A stretch of DNA of 37,368 nt from Lusitaniella coriacea LEGE 07157 (GCF_015207425.1 NZ_JADEWZ010000045.1:1-37368), one strand, 5' to 3'. Counted from the stretch's first letter, positions 26,727-35,930 are shown. A program made the numbers and translations. The notes: generated by a model from the sequence alone, not told the origin.

Positions 26727-26746
26727 ACGCACAACGGGAAGAGTCT

Positions 26747-26764
26747 TGGGGTTAGAGAACCCCA
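26747..26764 (+). terminator. Perfect small hairpin after the LCP gene
   Basis: TGGGGTT / AACCCCA, 7 bp with an AGAG loop. It lies 20 nt after the LCP stop and 39 nt before the next gene. There is no T-run, so it may be an attenuator or processing site. Confidence 0.4.
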
Positions 26765-26803
26765 TTAAGGCAATTTGCTGATTAATTTTAAAGAGAGAGC
26801 GGT

Positions 26804-27379
26804 ATGAATCCCAAGCCTGCTGTTGTAATTGCGGCAATTTTATTGGGCGCGCTCGCGCCCTTCCCCGGACACACAGCCCAAAAACCCACCTCCTTCAAGC
26901 AATCTGACTTCGTTTTAGCCGAAGAACTTCCCCCTTTTGAGGATGGTTATCGCATTGGCTATCAACTGGGACGCGATCTCGTAGAGATCCGCTTCGCGGC
27001 GCGCGGGCGAGAATACTATCAAAGCCGTGCGGGTTACAATCCACAGGTTCTAGGGATGGGCAATAGCACCCCCCCAGAAAACGAGCGCGATCGTCAAGGC
27101 ATTGCTGGGTATCAAGCTGGCTTCCTGGCAGGTTTTCACGATGGTTACGCAGAAAACACTCAAGCAAGCATTGCAGAAATCGAGCGCTTCAACGACGGCT
27201 ACGACCAAGGGTACCATTCCGGATTGGATGAAGCCCTTGCTTGTAAAAAAAATCCTGCCTGCGCCTATCGCCCGACACCGAATTCTCGCAAGCAGGAAGA
27301 CAAATTTTACGACAATGGTTACAACATCGGCTATTGGCAAGGGTTCGAGCGAGGATGGAGCCTTGAGAAAGCTAATTGA
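26804..27379 (+). CDS. Secreted protein with GYxxGYxxG repeats
   Basis: A 191-aa exported protein with a Sec signal peptide (1-25, ending GHTA). The mature part contains four degenerate copies of a glycine/aromatic motif: [13 protein letters not shown] (45-57), [14 protein letters not shown] (102-115), [12 protein letters not shown] (129-140) and [17 protein letters not shown] (168-184). Two cysteines (C147, C153) lie between copies 3 and 4 and could form a disulfide. The regular GxxxG-spaced aromatics suggest stacking helices or a self-associating module; no known domain is recalled. It follows the LCP gene on the same strand (77 nt), and its stop overlaps the convergent ArsA gene by 8 nt. 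AGAGAG precedes the ATG. Confidence 0.75.
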   Translation: MNPKPAVVIAAILLGALAPFPGHTAQKPTSFKQSDFVLAEELPPFEDGYRIGYQLGRDLVEIRFAARGREYYQSRAGYNPQVLGMGNSTPPENERDRQGIAGYQAGFLAGFHDGYAENTQASIAEIERFNDGYDQGYHSGLDEALACKKNPACAYRPTPNSRKQEDKFYDNGYNIGYWQGFERGWSLEKAN

Positions 27380-28556
27380 CGCTGGAGGTAAAACGAATTT
27401 TGAGATAATCATCCTCCATCCTTGCACCCGAAGGATTCAGGGCTGCTAACGCCTGGGGCAACACTAAATTGCGTCGATGATTGCCAATCCGAACATTTAA
27501 CTCATCTCCCGTCTTATTCAGTTGAATTTTATCCTTGGTGATTCCAGGTAAATACAGTTCCAAGCTGTATCGATCTTTCTCTTGAACGACACGGATCGTA
27601 TTTTCTTGGTAATAAACTTGAGCGGGATCTTCATCTGCATACAGCGTTTCTTTGAGACGTTCTAATGCCGCCAAACCACACATTTCTTCCGAAAATAGAG
27701 GAACTTCTTTCACCGGTAATGGGTGAAAGTTATCGTGAATCTCTTGCTTGTAAATTTTCTGATTCTCTTTCCAACGTTGGAAAAAAGGATCGGTAATTTC
27801 GTCGGGAATGATTCGATTCGCAACAACAAGATCCGTCGAAACATTGTATAAACTTAAGTACGCATGGGCGCGAAGAGACTCCTTAATTACCATCTTCTCC
27901 GGATTAGTCACTAACCGCACTGAAGTTTTTTGATTATCAGTTAAAACCTTCTCTAACGCCTCAATTTGTTCGTAAAATTCGTAAGGGGCATCCATCACCT
28001 CTTTATCCGGTAAAGAGAAGCCTGCAATAGGTTTAAAAAGCGGCTCCACTAAAGGTCTAAGAGCAACTGACATTCCCTGTAACGGCTTGTAAAATCTTCT
28101 CATGTACCATCCTCCCACTTCAGGAATGCTCAACAGCCGCAATGCAGTTCCAGTGGGTGCGGAGTCAATAATCAAAACATCATAAAACCCCTCGTCGTAA
28201 TGGCGTTTCATGCGTACCAGACCAAAGATTTCGTCCATTCCAGGTAAAATAGCCAGTTCTTCTGCTTGTACGCCCTCCAATCCCCGCGCTTGCAAGACTT
28301 GAGTGATGTAGCGCTTCACTGCTCCCCAGTTTCCTTCCAACTCCATCAGTGCATCTAATTCCGCTCCCCAAAGATTGGGGCGTACCTGGGAGGGTTCGTG
28401 TCCCATCTCAAGGTCAAAACTATCGGCAAGGGAGTGAGCGGGGTCAGTACTGAGAACGAGGGTTTTATAACCTAACTCCGCACAACGGAGTCCTGTTGCT
28501 GCGGCAACAGAGGTTTTCCCAACGCCACCTTTACCGGTCATGAGGATTACGCGCAT
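27372..28556 (-). CDS. ArsA-family ATPase with C-terminal Hsp20-like domain
   Basis: A 394-aa P-loop ATPase of the ArsA/Get3 family: deviant Walker A GKGGVGKT (8-15), switch [14 protein letters not shown], switch [16 protein letters not shown], and the [10 protein letters not shown] region. After about residue 318 it continues into an alpha-crystallin-like domain ([16 protein letters not shown], then [16 protein letters not shown] and DDYLKIRF), the ArsA-Hsp20 arrangement known from cyanobacteria and chloroplasts. Family members handle tail-anchored or other hydrophobic clients, or drive arsenite efflux; there is no arsB or arsenic gene here, so a targeting/chaperone role is more likely. Preceded by a DUF2358 gene on the same strand (45 nt). 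Confidence 0.9.
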   Translation of the reverse strand: MRVILMTGKGGVGKTSVAAATGLRCAELGYKTLVLSTDPAHSLADSFDLEMGHEPSQVRPNLWGAELDALMELEGNWGAVKRYITQVLQARGLEGVQAEELAILPGMDEIFGLVRMKRHYDEGFYDVLIIDSAPTGTALRLLSIPEVGGWYMRRFYKPLQGMSVALRPLVEPLFKPIAGFSLPDKEVMDAPYEFYEQIEALEKVLTDNQKTSVRLVTNPEKMVIKESLRAHAYLSLYNVSTDLVVANRIIPDEITDPFFQRWKENQKIYKQEIHDNFHPLPVKEVPLFSEEMCGLAALERLKETLYADEDPAQVYYQENTIRVVQEKDRYSLELYLPGITKDKIQLNKTGDELNVRIGNHRRNLVLPQALAALNPSGARMEDDYLKIRFTSSVN

Positions 28557-28601
28557 GAGTTGTATTTATCCTTCCCTGAGAAATATTTACATTATTTAAC
28601 T

Positions 28602-28991
28602 TTAGCGGGTTTTGCTGGTAAAAAAATGTTGCTTGATGACATTGAAGCGAGAACAGTGCCAGTAATCGATATGGGAAACAATGCGTTCCTCATCGTTGAG
28701 TAGGAGTTCGCTGCGTCCGGGAATCACAATTCGAGGAGTCCAAGGAAGAGGTGTTGTCCAGCTTAGTGTCCATTCTGTCTTGACCTTCTGACCCGTGCGA
28801 TGAATGTCGTGTAAGGTCAGGCAAACATCTTTGAACCAAGTTTTCATGAATTGAATCATGGACTGGTAGCGGGTCAAACCTCGAAATTCGGTGAGGGGAT
28901 CTTTGAAGTAAACGTTGGGGTCGTAAATTTCGTAGGTTGGATTGTTGGGAAAACGCTGATAGTCTGCTTTAAGGGTTTGTAGAATATCCAT
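28602..28991 (-). CDS. DUF2358 protein (NTF2/SnoaL-like fold)
   Basis: A 129-aa protein of the DUF2358 family found in cyanobacteria and plastids. Signature: LKADYQRFPNNPTYEIYDPNVYFKDPLTEFRGL, then the W-rich segment EWTLSWTTPLPWTPRIVIPGRSEL and SHIDYWHCS. The fold resembles NTF2-like small-molecule-binding cups; no activity is known to me. It is the likely first gene of a two-gene unit with the ArsA-Hsp20 ATPase. Confidence 0.82.
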   Translation of the reverse strand: MDILQTLKADYQRFPNNPTYEIYDPNVYFKDPLTEFRGLTRYQSMIQFMKTWFKDVCLTLHDIHRTGQKVKTEWTLSWTTPLPWTPRIVIPGRSELLLNDEERIVSHIDYWHCSRFNVIKQHFFTSKTR

Positions 28992-29503
28992 GAGTTTGCA
29001 ATTGGGGAGCGATCGACTGGGCTTTCTTCATCTTAACTTTACAAAATACCTACACATTTGAAGAAACGTAAATGACGTTAATAATACCTTCCAAATTCAC
29101 GTAGGATGAAGAACAAAGAATACTTGGAAAGTAGTAATTTGCACTCTATCTCTTAAATTAATTCGATTATCCTTCACTAAAAGCCTGCCTCTTTGCAGAA
29201 TTTACTGTGAATGAGAGCGTCTCGTCAAACATTGGTTAAGGGCTGAGTCTAAGCAAATTCTATTACTTTTAGTTTTCTTGAACCCCCGTTAAGCATTTCC
29301 TTTTCAAATCGGTTTCCCTGAAAATAGATTGTTGCAATTCGATCGCATTTGAAAGCGTAGGATAAAGCATTCTGTGAATATCTGTTTTTTTGTGAAGTTA
29401 GATTGAACTTCTGGGATTTTTAATGAAGATAAAAATTGATTGTTACGATTGGGATAACTTTAAATTCTAAATACATACTGTACGATCAACTCTTTATTGA
29501 AAT
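28992..29503. other. AT-rich intergenic region between DUF2358 and the LOV protein gene
   Basis: About 510 nt of AT-rich DNA between two divergent genes, so it should hold both promoters. It lacks the GCGATCGC HIP1 form. I found no ORF with a ribosome site, no RNA gene and no strong inverted repeat. No confident -35/-10 pair was identified. Confidence 0.6.
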
Positions 29504-32500
29504 ATGTTTCTGTATCTGTTCAACCCAAACCTAGTGAGTAAGCCTATCGCAAGTACAGTAATTTCGATGGCGTGGGGAGGGGTAGCAGGGTTGAGTTGTT
29601 TTTTAGGGTTAGGCTGTTTTTTGCTTTTTTGGCTTAAGCTCGGACAAGCTCGGCAATTGTTGGAGCAGTTCAACGAACAACTCGAACATCTTTTTCAGCA
29701 ATATTGGTTTCAATTAACCATTCTCAATCGGCAATTGCAGGAAGAGGTGAGCCTGCGCCAGCACCTAGAGCAACAGTTACAACAGCAGAAAGAGTTGATT
29801 TCGCCCCAACAAAGTCTCCCAAAATGCCAAGATTTTGAGCCAGAACTCACGATACAACTCCGACAACAGTCTGCGGTTGCTCAACTGGGTCAATGGGGAT
29901 TGGAAGGAGTCGATCTCTCAACCTTGATGGATCGAGCGGTTGCGCTGGTTTCTCGCGTCCTTGAGGTTAAGTCTTGTCTGATTTTGGAAGTGTTACCCGA
30001 TGATAGTGCTTTGTGGTTAAAAGCGGGAGTGGGTTGGCAAGCAGGTTGTGTTCGTCAGGCGACTTTAGGTGTAGGGACGCATTCTTGGGCAGATTATACT
30101 CTACGCTCTCAAGCATCGGTGCTTTTTGAAGATGCACGCCTAGAAACCCGTTTTACGATACCTCCCTTATTGCGCGATCGTCATCTTACGAGCGGTCTGA
30201 GTTGTGCGATTCCAGGAAAAAACAAATCGTTTGGGATATTGGGCGTTTTTAGCGCGCGTTATAGAGTGTTTGGCGATCGCGAACGGAATTTTCTCCAAGC
30301 GATTGCCAGCGTCCTCGCCACCGCAGTTGCCCGCCAGCAGGCAGAAGACGAACTCCAACTCATGAAGCGCGCGATCGAAGCCAGTAGCAATGGGATTATC
30401 ATCTCCGATGCCATCGCGTCAAAAATGCCCGTTGTTTACGTCAATTCTCGCTTCGAGCAACTTACCGGATATGGAAAAAAAGACATTTTGGGGCGCAACT
30501 GTCGCTTTCTCCAAGGGGAAGAAACAGACCAACTGTCCCTTGAGAAACTGCGAAAGGCGCTTTCAGAAGGTCGAGAATGCTATACCGTTCTGCGGAACTA
30601 TCGCAAGGATGGTTCCCTCTTCTGGAACGAACTTCATGTCGCCCCGGTACGCAACGCTCAGGGACATCTCACGCATTTTATCGGCATTCAAAACGATATT
30701 ACCAAACGCAAACAACTAGAAGAAACCCTTCGTCTGGTGGTCGAACAAACCTCTAGCGTGACGGGGACAGCATTTTTCCGCGCGATCGTTAGCACCCTCT
30801 CCTCCTTACTTCACGTTCGCTATGTGGGAATTGCAGAACCAACCACTCCCAACTACGAACGAGTGCGAACGATCGCTTTTTGGGATGGAGAAAAGTTTAA
30901 CGAGGGATTTGAATTTGCAATGGTAGGAACGCCTTGCGAAACCATTAGCGGGAAGCGCCCCATTCTCTATTCAGAAAACGTACAAGCTATCTTTCCAGAA
31001 GATGATTATCTTAAAGAACATAACATTGAAAGCTATTGGGGGATTGCACTCTTTGATACCGCAGGTCAACGCTCAGGTCATTTATTTCTGATGGACGATA
31101 AGCCGCTCGTTCCCACAGAATGGAGCGAATCCCTGCTGCAAATTTTAATCGATCGCGTCAGTGCCGAACTCGATCGGGTGCGGGTTGAGAATGCCTTGCG
31201 GGATGAAGAAGCTCGGCTTCGCACCATTCTCTCAGCCACTTCCGATGCCCTTTTGGTCGTCGATACCCAAGGCTATGTTCATTTTGCCAATCCCGCCGCC
31301 GCATCCCTTTTTGGTCGTTCGATTGAAGTGCTTACCGGATACTGGTTCGGTTCTATTTTTGTCATTGGAGACATGGCGGAAATTGAAATTTTGCAACCCA
31401 CAGGGAAACTCATTCTTGCAGAAATGCGGGTAGAAGAAACCCTTTGGGATCGACAAAGCGCTTATTTAGCAACCTTAAGGGACGTGACCGAACGGAGGGA
31501 TGCAGAAGCCAAATTGCGCGAGAGCGAGGAAAAATATCGTCACATCGTTCAAACTGCGTCCGAGGGAATTTTGACGACCAATGCCGATGATAAAATTGCA
31601 TTCGCGAATCAACAAATTGCTCAAATGCTCGGTTATCAGTCCGATGAGATGGTTGGAAAAACCCTTTTAGATTTTGTAGATAAAACCGATCGCGCAATGG
31701 TTGAGACACACCTCAATCGCTGTCAAGGAGAACGAGAAGAACAGTATGACTTTAGGCTGCGCTGCAAAGATGGAAGCGATCTTTGGGTGATTATTTCTGC
31801 AAGACCTTTCTTTGATAGCGAAGGGAACTACGCGGGAACCTTAAAAATGCTCACGGATATTACCGAACGCAAGCGAGTCGAAGCGCAACTGCATCACCAT
31901 GCGTTTTACGATCCCCTCACGGATTTACCCAATCGATCGTTATTTATAAATCGGCTCAAGCGCACCATTCGCCGCTCGAAACGACACGGAGGCTATCCCT
32001 TTGCCGTCCTTTTTATGGACTTAGATGATTTCAAAGTGATTAATAATAGCCTCGGTCACATGGTCGGCGATCGATTTTTAATTGCGATTGCCCGTCGTCT
32101 CGAAGCCTGTCTGAATTCGAGCGATATCCTCGCGCGCTTGGGGGGGGATGAGTTTACGATTTTGTTAGAAGAAGTCCGGGATGTTGGGGACGCGATCGCG
32201 TTAGCCAAAAAAATCCATAAAATCCTCCAAGATCCGTTTGAAGTCGATAGCCGCGAGATTTTTACCAACGCGAGTATTGGAATTGCCCTGAGTAATAGCG
32301 AGTACCACTATCCCGAAGATTTTCTGAGAGATGCAGATGCAGCAATGTATAAAGCCAAAGCTCTTGGGAAAGCGCAATATGCAGTCTTTGACAGGGAAAT
32401 GCACGAAAAAATCCTAGGGCGCTTGCACCTCGAAACCGACCTGCGGCGTGCCATAGAACGCCAAGAACTACTGGTATTTTATCAACCGATCGTTTGCTTG

Positions 32501-33217
32501 AAAACAAGCAATCTCCTGGGTTTTGAAGCCCTTGTCCGTTGGCAACATCCCGAACGCGGTTTAATCTCTCCCACCGAGTTTATCGCCATTGCAGAAGAAA
32601 CGGGATTAATTATTTCTCTCGATCGGTGGGTTTTGCGCGAAGCTTGCTCTCAACGGGTTCGCTGGCAGAGTCAATTTCCCCATCTTCCCCCACTAACCAT
32701 CAGCGCTAATCTATCCAGCCAACAATTCAAGCATCCCAATTTAGCCCGACAAATTCAGGAGATTCTTCGGCAAACGCGCTTGGACGGGCGCTATCTCAAA
32801 CTCGAAATTACAGAAAGCTTGTTAATGGATAGCACGCAGTCTGCGATTCAGATGCTTCATCAACTCAGAGCCATGAAAATTCAGTTGAGTATTGACGATT
32901 TTGGAACGGGCTATTCTTCTTTTAGTTATCTGCACCGATTGCCCGTAAATACCCTCAAAATCGATCGCTCTTTTATTCAACAAATGAACGGGCATGATAG
33001 CAAATCGGAAATTGTCAAAGCGATTATTAATTTGGCGCATACTCTGGACATGGATACGATCGCGGAAGGAATAGAAACTGTCGCGCAGTTCCGACAACTT
33101 GAAGCAATGAACTGTGAATACGGACAGGGATATTTTTTCGCGAAACCCCTCTCTTCCCAAGGAGCAACGGCACTCATTGCTCAATCGATTCCCCAGGAGC
33201 GCGATCGCGCGTCCTAA
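29504..33217 (+). CDS. LOV-containing GGDEF-EAL protein (c-di-GMP turnover)
   Basis: A 1237-aa sensor-effector. Order: one transmembrane helix (about 22-45), coiled coil (50-100), GAF (about 125-278), a LOV-type PAS (288-402), a second GAF-like domain (410-560), two PAS domains (570-665, 673-790), GGDEF (800-962), EAL (972-1225). The LOV motif GRNCRFLQG (C333 photo-adduct cysteine), the asparagine in FWNELHV and Q396 in IGIQNDIT are the expected FMN contacts, so blue-light sensing is likely. The GGDEF site is intact (880-884), but the I-site RxxD is NSSD (871-874), so product inhibition is probably lost. EAL residues are all present: E1008, N1069, E1104, DDFG at 1131-1134, K1152, E1188, Q1208. 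It can therefore both make and break c-di-GMP, or act mainly as a phosphodiesterase with GTP activation. Start ATG lacks a ribosome site; ATG 29567 is an alternative. Confidence 0.92.
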   Translation: MFLYLFNPNLVSKPIASTVISMAWGGVAGLSCFLGLGCFLLFWLKLGQARQLLEQFNEQLEHLFQQYWFQLTILNRQLQEEVSLRQHLEQQLQQQKELISPQQSLPKCQDFEPELTIQLRQQSAVAQLGQWGLEGVDLSTLMDRAVALVSRVLEVKSCLILEVLPDDSALWLKAGVGWQAGCVRQATLGVGTHSWADYTLRSQASVLFEDARLETRFTIPPLLRDRHLTSGLSCAIPGKNKSFGILGVFSARYRVFGDRERNFLQAIASVLATAVARQQAEDELQLMKRAIEASSNGIIISDAIASKMPVVYVNSRFEQLTGYGKKDILGRNCRFLQGEETDQLSLEKLRKALSEGRECYTVLRNYRKDGSLFWNELHVAPVRNAQGHLTHFIGIQNDITKRKQLEETLRLVVEQTSSVTGTAFFRAIVSTLSSLLHVRYVGIAEPTTPNYERVRTIAFWDGEKFNEGFEFAMVGTPCETISGKRPILYSENVQAIFPEDDYLKEHNIESYWGIALFDTAGQRSGHLFLMDDKPLVPTEWSESLLQILIDRVSAELDRVRVENALRDEEARLRTILSATSDALLVVDTQGYVHFANPAAASLFGRSIEVLTGYWFGSIFVIGDMAEIEILQPTGKLILAEMRVEETLWDRQSAYLATLRDVTERRDAEAKLRESEEKYRHIVQTASEGILTTNADDKIAFANQQIAQMLGYQSDEMVGKTLLDFVDKTDRAMVETHLNRCQGEREEQYDFRLRCKDGSDLWVIISARPFFDSEGNYAGTLKMLTDITERKRVEAQLHHHAFYDPLTDLPNRSLFINRLKRTIRRSKRHGGYPFAVLFMDLDDFKVINNSLGHMVGDRFLIAIARRLEACLNSSDILARLGGDEFTILLEEVRDVGDAIALAKKIHKILQDPFEVDSREIFTNASIGIALSNSEYHYPEDFLRDADAAMYKAKALGKAQYAVFDREMHEKILGRLHLETDLRRAIERQELLVFYQPIVCLKTSNLLGFEALVRWQHPERGLISPTEFIAIAEETGLIISLDRWVLREACSQRVRWQSQFPHLPPLTISANLSSQQFKHPNLARQIQEILRQTRLDGRYLKLEITESLLMDSTQSAIQMLHQLRAMKIQLSIDDFGTGYSSFSYLHRLPVNTLKIDRSFIQQMNGHDSKSEIVKAIINLAHTLDMDTIAEGIETVAQFRQLEAMNCEYGQGYFFAKPLSSQGATALIAQSIPQERDRAS

Positions 33218-33410
33218 ATTTATTTCCTCATCCCGTCTCCTCAAAGGCGTTCCGACCTCAATCCGTCTTTCTTCTTCCTAAGTGAAATGAGCAGCTTATT
33301 GCTTGGGCGACTCCTGGGGAATGCAATGATATCAAATCCTTCTAATTGCCCATTATAAAAATTCCCGCCTGATGTGAACACCCTGAAACCCTTGCTAGGA
33401 AAAGGGAATA

Positions 33411-33455
33411 GCGCCGAGAACCCGCGTCGGCGAAAGACGCAAGGGAACGCTCGGC
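33411..33455. repeat. Hairpin repeat unit 1
   Basis: Outer stem GCCGAG (33413-33418) with CTCGGC (33450-33455), inner stem GCGTC (33424-33428) with GACGC (33436-33440). Part of a 350-nt array of related units in the gap between the LOV gene and accD. Confidence 0.6.
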
Positions 33456-33464
33456 AAGACAGGG
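33443..33464. repeat. Exact 22-nt direct repeat, first copy
   Basis: The 22 nt starting GGGAACGCTCGG and ending AGACAGGG occur again without mismatch at 33706-33727. Confidence 0.8.
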
Positions 33465-33538
33465 AACAGGGAATAGGGAATAGGTTTTTTCAGTTATCAA
33501 TCATTCAGTCATTAGATGGAAGACGGGGAAGGGGTAAA

Positions 33539-33580
33539 GCGCCGAGACCCCGCGCCGCCGTGAGGCGCAAACGTCCGGCA
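33539..33580. repeat. Hairpin repeat unit 2 (diverged copy)
   Basis: Starts GCGCCGAGACCCCGCG like unit 1 and has an inner stem GCGCC (33552-33556) / GGCGC (33564-33568). The right arm reads GTCCGGC, so the outer stem has decayed. Confidence 0.5.
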
Positions 33581-33675
33581 CAAGCATTTGAGGAAAACTG
33601 AGGGGCTGTGTTTCGAGAAGGTGGCGACATCTGAGGTTCCCTCAGATGCTTGTGACCACCGTGTTTCCTCGAAAC
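33579..33675. repeat. Nested inverted repeat with two competing pairings
   Basis: GTTTCGAG (33610-33617) pairs with CTCGAAAC (33668-33675), GGTGG (33620-33624) with CCACC (33656-33660), and CATCTGAGG (33628-33636) with CCTCAGATG (33640-33648). The last arm can instead pair with CACAAGCATTTGAGG (33579-33593), which matches 33640-33654 over 15 nt with one mismatch. The alternatives exclude each other. It may be a mobile miniature element or an RNA structure. Confidence 0.6.
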
Positions 33676-33705
33676 CCTGTACGCCCCGTCAAATGACGCG
33701 GACTT

Positions 33706-33727
33706 GGGAACGCTCGGCAAGACAGGG
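33706..33727. repeat. Exact 22-nt direct repeat, second copy
   Basis: Identical to 33443-33464. It lies in a third, diverged unit (CCCTGT 33675-33680 pairs with ACAGGG 33722-33727, inner CGTC/GACG at 33687-33698). Outside these repeats the 687-nt gap 33218-33904 shows no gene. Confidence 0.8.
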
Positions 33728-33904
33728 TAAAGGGGAAGGGAGAAAATTAGTTGTCAGGTAATTAGCAATAGTCATTAACACTCCCCATATCCATGTCTCC
33801 ATGTCCTCAAAAAAACTCCCCCAGCTTCCCCAGCTCCCCTCTCTCCCCGTCATCCCATCACCGTGTCAGCCCTAACTAAGGCGATTCAACCGGATTTTAT
33901 ATGA

Positions 33905-34816
33905 CTACCCCGTCGAACCCACCGCATCCTTGACAATCGTCGGTTCGGGAATCGCGCTGAAAGGCTGGTGCAAGCTAATCAATTGAGCCAGAATTCGCTT
34001 GAGTTGCGTGCGCGGAACGATCGCGTCCACAAAACCATGCTGGAGTAAATATTCAGAAGTTTGGAAATCATCAGGCAACTTTTCCCGTAGGGTTTGCTCG
34101 ATCACCCTGCGTCCCGCGAATCCAATCGTGGCTTTAGGTTCTGCCAAAATGACATCCCCCAACATCGCGAAACTCGCCGTCACGCCGCCCGTTGTCGGAT
34201 GGGTTAGAACGGGAATATAGAGCAATTTCGCCTCTCGATGGTGTTGCAGCGCCCCGGAAATCTTTGCCATTTGCATCAGACTCAACATTCCTTCTTGCAT
34301 TCTCGCGCCCCCCGACGCGCAAAGAATAACCACGGTTAAGCCTTCTTGGGTGCCATATTCAATCAAGCGGCACAATTTTTCCCCCACAACAGACCCCATA
34401 CTGCCCCCCATAAAGCGAAAATCCATCACGCCCAAAGCGACGGGCAAACCATCAAGCAAGCCAATTCCCGTTTGTACTGCATCGGTCAAACCCGTTCGTT
34501 TTTGATAGTCTCGCAGGCGATCTTGATAGGGTTTGCGGTCTTTAAAACCCAAGGGATCGATGGGGGAAATTTCCTCATCAATGGGTTTCCAGGTTTTGCG
34601 GTCGATCAATTGACGAATCCGCTCGTCGCTATTCACCCGCAAATGATGACCGCAGTCAAGACAGACCATTTGATTGGCTCGCAGGTCTTTGGTGTAAGCT
34701 AAAACGCTGCACGCTTCGCACTTTGTCCATAGACCATCGGCAATTTCACGTTCTTGGGGGGGTTGAACGTGGGGTTCTGATTTCTGGCGATTTGCAAACC
34801 AATCAAATAAAGACAT
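33905..34816 (-). CDS. accD: Acetyl-CoA carboxylase carboxyltransferase subunit beta
   Basis: Beta subunit of the carboxyltransferase that makes malonyl-CoA for fatty acid synthesis; partners are AccA, AccB and AccC, not in this window. The 303-aa protein has the N-terminal zinc ribbon with C33, C36, C52 and C55 (TKCEACSV... VCLDCGHH), then the crotonase-like domain with [37 protein letters not shown] and [12 protein letters not shown]. Length fits. The ATG has no strong ribosome site. A DUF2007-like gene lies 30 nt upstream on the same strand. Confidence 0.96.
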   Translation of the reverse strand: MSLFDWFANRQKSEPHVQPPQEREIADGLWTKCEACSVLAYTKDLRANQMVCLDCGHHLRVNSDERIRQLIDRKTWKPIDEEISPIDPLGFKDRKPYQDRLRDYQKRTGLTDAVQTGIGLLDGLPVALGVMDFRFMGGSMGSVVGEKLCRLIEYGTQEGLTVVILCASGGARMQEGMLSLMQMAKISGALQHHREAKLLYIPVLTHPTTGGVTASFAMLGDVILAEPKATIGFAGRRVIEQTLREKLPDDFQTSEYLLQHGFVDAIVPRTQLKRILAQLISLHQPFSAIPEPTIVKDAVGSTG

Positions 34817-34846
34817 ATTTAAATAAGAATGATGTAAATCAACTTT

Positions 34847-35074
34847 TCAAAAGACATTCTCTTCTTTTGTATCGTCTTCCTCTAGGGGACTCAGTAGCAA
34901 CATTGCCGTCCACTTATCCTGGGGAAGAACTTGCAGAGCGGTTTGTCCGGAGAGGAAACAAGCACTAGCCCCAAGGGAAATCGCGCGGCTGGGAATTCCG
35001 TGACTTTCTAGTAATTGCTGCATGAATTCAGCTTCCCAGCGAGTGCTAGTGGTTCTAATTGCAATCCAAGACAT
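34847..35074 (-). CDS. DUF2007-like small protein
   Basis: A 75-aa protein with the ferredoxin-like layout of DUF2007 (putative signal-transducing) proteins: strand WIAIRTTSTRWEAE, helix MQQLLESHGIPSRAI, strand ALQVLPQDKWTAMLLL, acidic tail. Motif pattern RWEAE...LLESHGIPSR is family-typical. Order pilD - this gene - accD on one strand with gaps of 37 and 30 nt suggests co-transcription. No function is known to me. Confidence 0.68.
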   Translation of the reverse strand: MSWIAIRTTSTRWEAEFMQQLLESHGIPSRAISLGASACFLSGQTALQVLPQDKWTAMLLLSPLEEDDTKEENVF

Positions 35075-35111
35075 AGGGTTTATCTTATCAGGGTGGAGGG
35101 GTTGGGTTGGG

Positions 35112-35930
35112 TTAGAGGGGAAAAAATAGCTGAAGGTAAGTTGAGAGTAGAAACTCCCCCCAGAACAGGGTTAGAAGGGTACCGAGGGCGAGGAAAGGAC
35201 CAAAGGGAAAGTGTTGGTGGCGTTTGAGTCGTCTCAGCGCGATCGCGCCCCCGCTAATTAGAGCGCCCAAGATGCAGCCGAGGAACCCCGCAACCAGTAA
35301 GTATTTCCACCCCAACCACGCCCCCATTAGGGCTGCAAGTTTGGCATCGCCACCCCCCATTGCCGTTTTTCCTAGCGCGATCGCGCCCGCTCCACTAATA
35401 ATATTTAAAAGCCACAGTCCCAATACCGCCCCGACAATTCCTGTCATCAATCCCTCAATTGCGCCCGATACTTCGCCGTTTTCTTGCCATCCCGCTAAGG
35501 TCATAAAGACCAGTCCAGCCACTAACCCCGATTTCGTCAGGGAATTGGGTAGCGTCATCGTATCGAGATCGATTAAGGACAGCGCCAGCAACCAACTGAC
35601 ACAGACCCAATAGCCCAAGGTTTCTACGTTAAACCCGAAGCGCCAAAAAATTGCTAAAAATAAAAATCCCGCGATCGCCTCAACCAAGGGATAGCGAATA
35701 GAAATGGGCGCTTTACAGTTTAAACATCGTCCTTTTAGCCCAATCCAGCCAAAAACTGGGATATTTTCCCTTTTTCCCAGTTGATGAAGACAATGGGGAC
35801 AGCGAGAGGGCGGAAAGAGAATCGACAAACCCTCTGGGAGACGATAAACGACCACATTTAAAAAACTGCCAATCGAAGCACCTAAAGCAAAGATTAAGAG
35901 GGTTGTGACAATCCTAAATAGTGCGTCCAT
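35112..35930 (-). CDS. pilD: Prepilin peptidase (type IV pilus)
   Basis: Bifunctional membrane aspartic protease and N-methylase that processes type IV prepilins. The 272-aa sequence has about eight transmembrane helices, the N-terminal GSFLNVVVYRLP motif, a cytosolic zinc site (C44, C47, C69, C72 in CPHC...CLNC) and the two catalytic-aspartate motifs: SLIDLDTMTLPN (D121 or D123) and GGGDAKLAALMGAWLG (D195). All parts needed for both activities are present. Pili give motility, phototaxis and DNA uptake in cyanobacteria. First gene of a likely unit with the DUF2007-like gene and accD. Confidence 0.94.
   Translation of the reverse strand: MDALFRIVTTLLIFALGASIGSFLNVVVYRLPEGLSILFPPSRCPHCLHQLGKRENIPVFGWIGLKGRCLNCKAPISIRYPLVEAIAGFLFLAIFWRFGFNVETLGYWVCVSWLLALSLIDLDTMTLPNSLTKSGLVAGLVFMTLAGWQENGEVSGAIEGLMTGIVGAVLGLWLLNIISGAGAIALGKTAMGGGDAKLAALMGAWLGWKYLLVAGFLGCILGALISGGAIALRRLKRHQHFPFGPFLALGTLLTLFWGEFLLSTYLQLFFPL

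Noticed and set aside
27050-27427. 125-aa minus-strand ORF spanning the secreted-protein gene end
   Set aside because: Antisense to the repeat-containing secreted protein and overlapping the ArsA gene; no supporting features.
33505-33720. 71-aa minus-strand ORF in the hairpin array
   Set aside because: It is explained by GC-rich palindromic repeats with no recognisable protein features or ribosome site.
33411-33727. CRISPR array
   Set aside because: The repeats are irregularly spaced, diverged and palindromic, only two are exact, and no cas gene is in the window.
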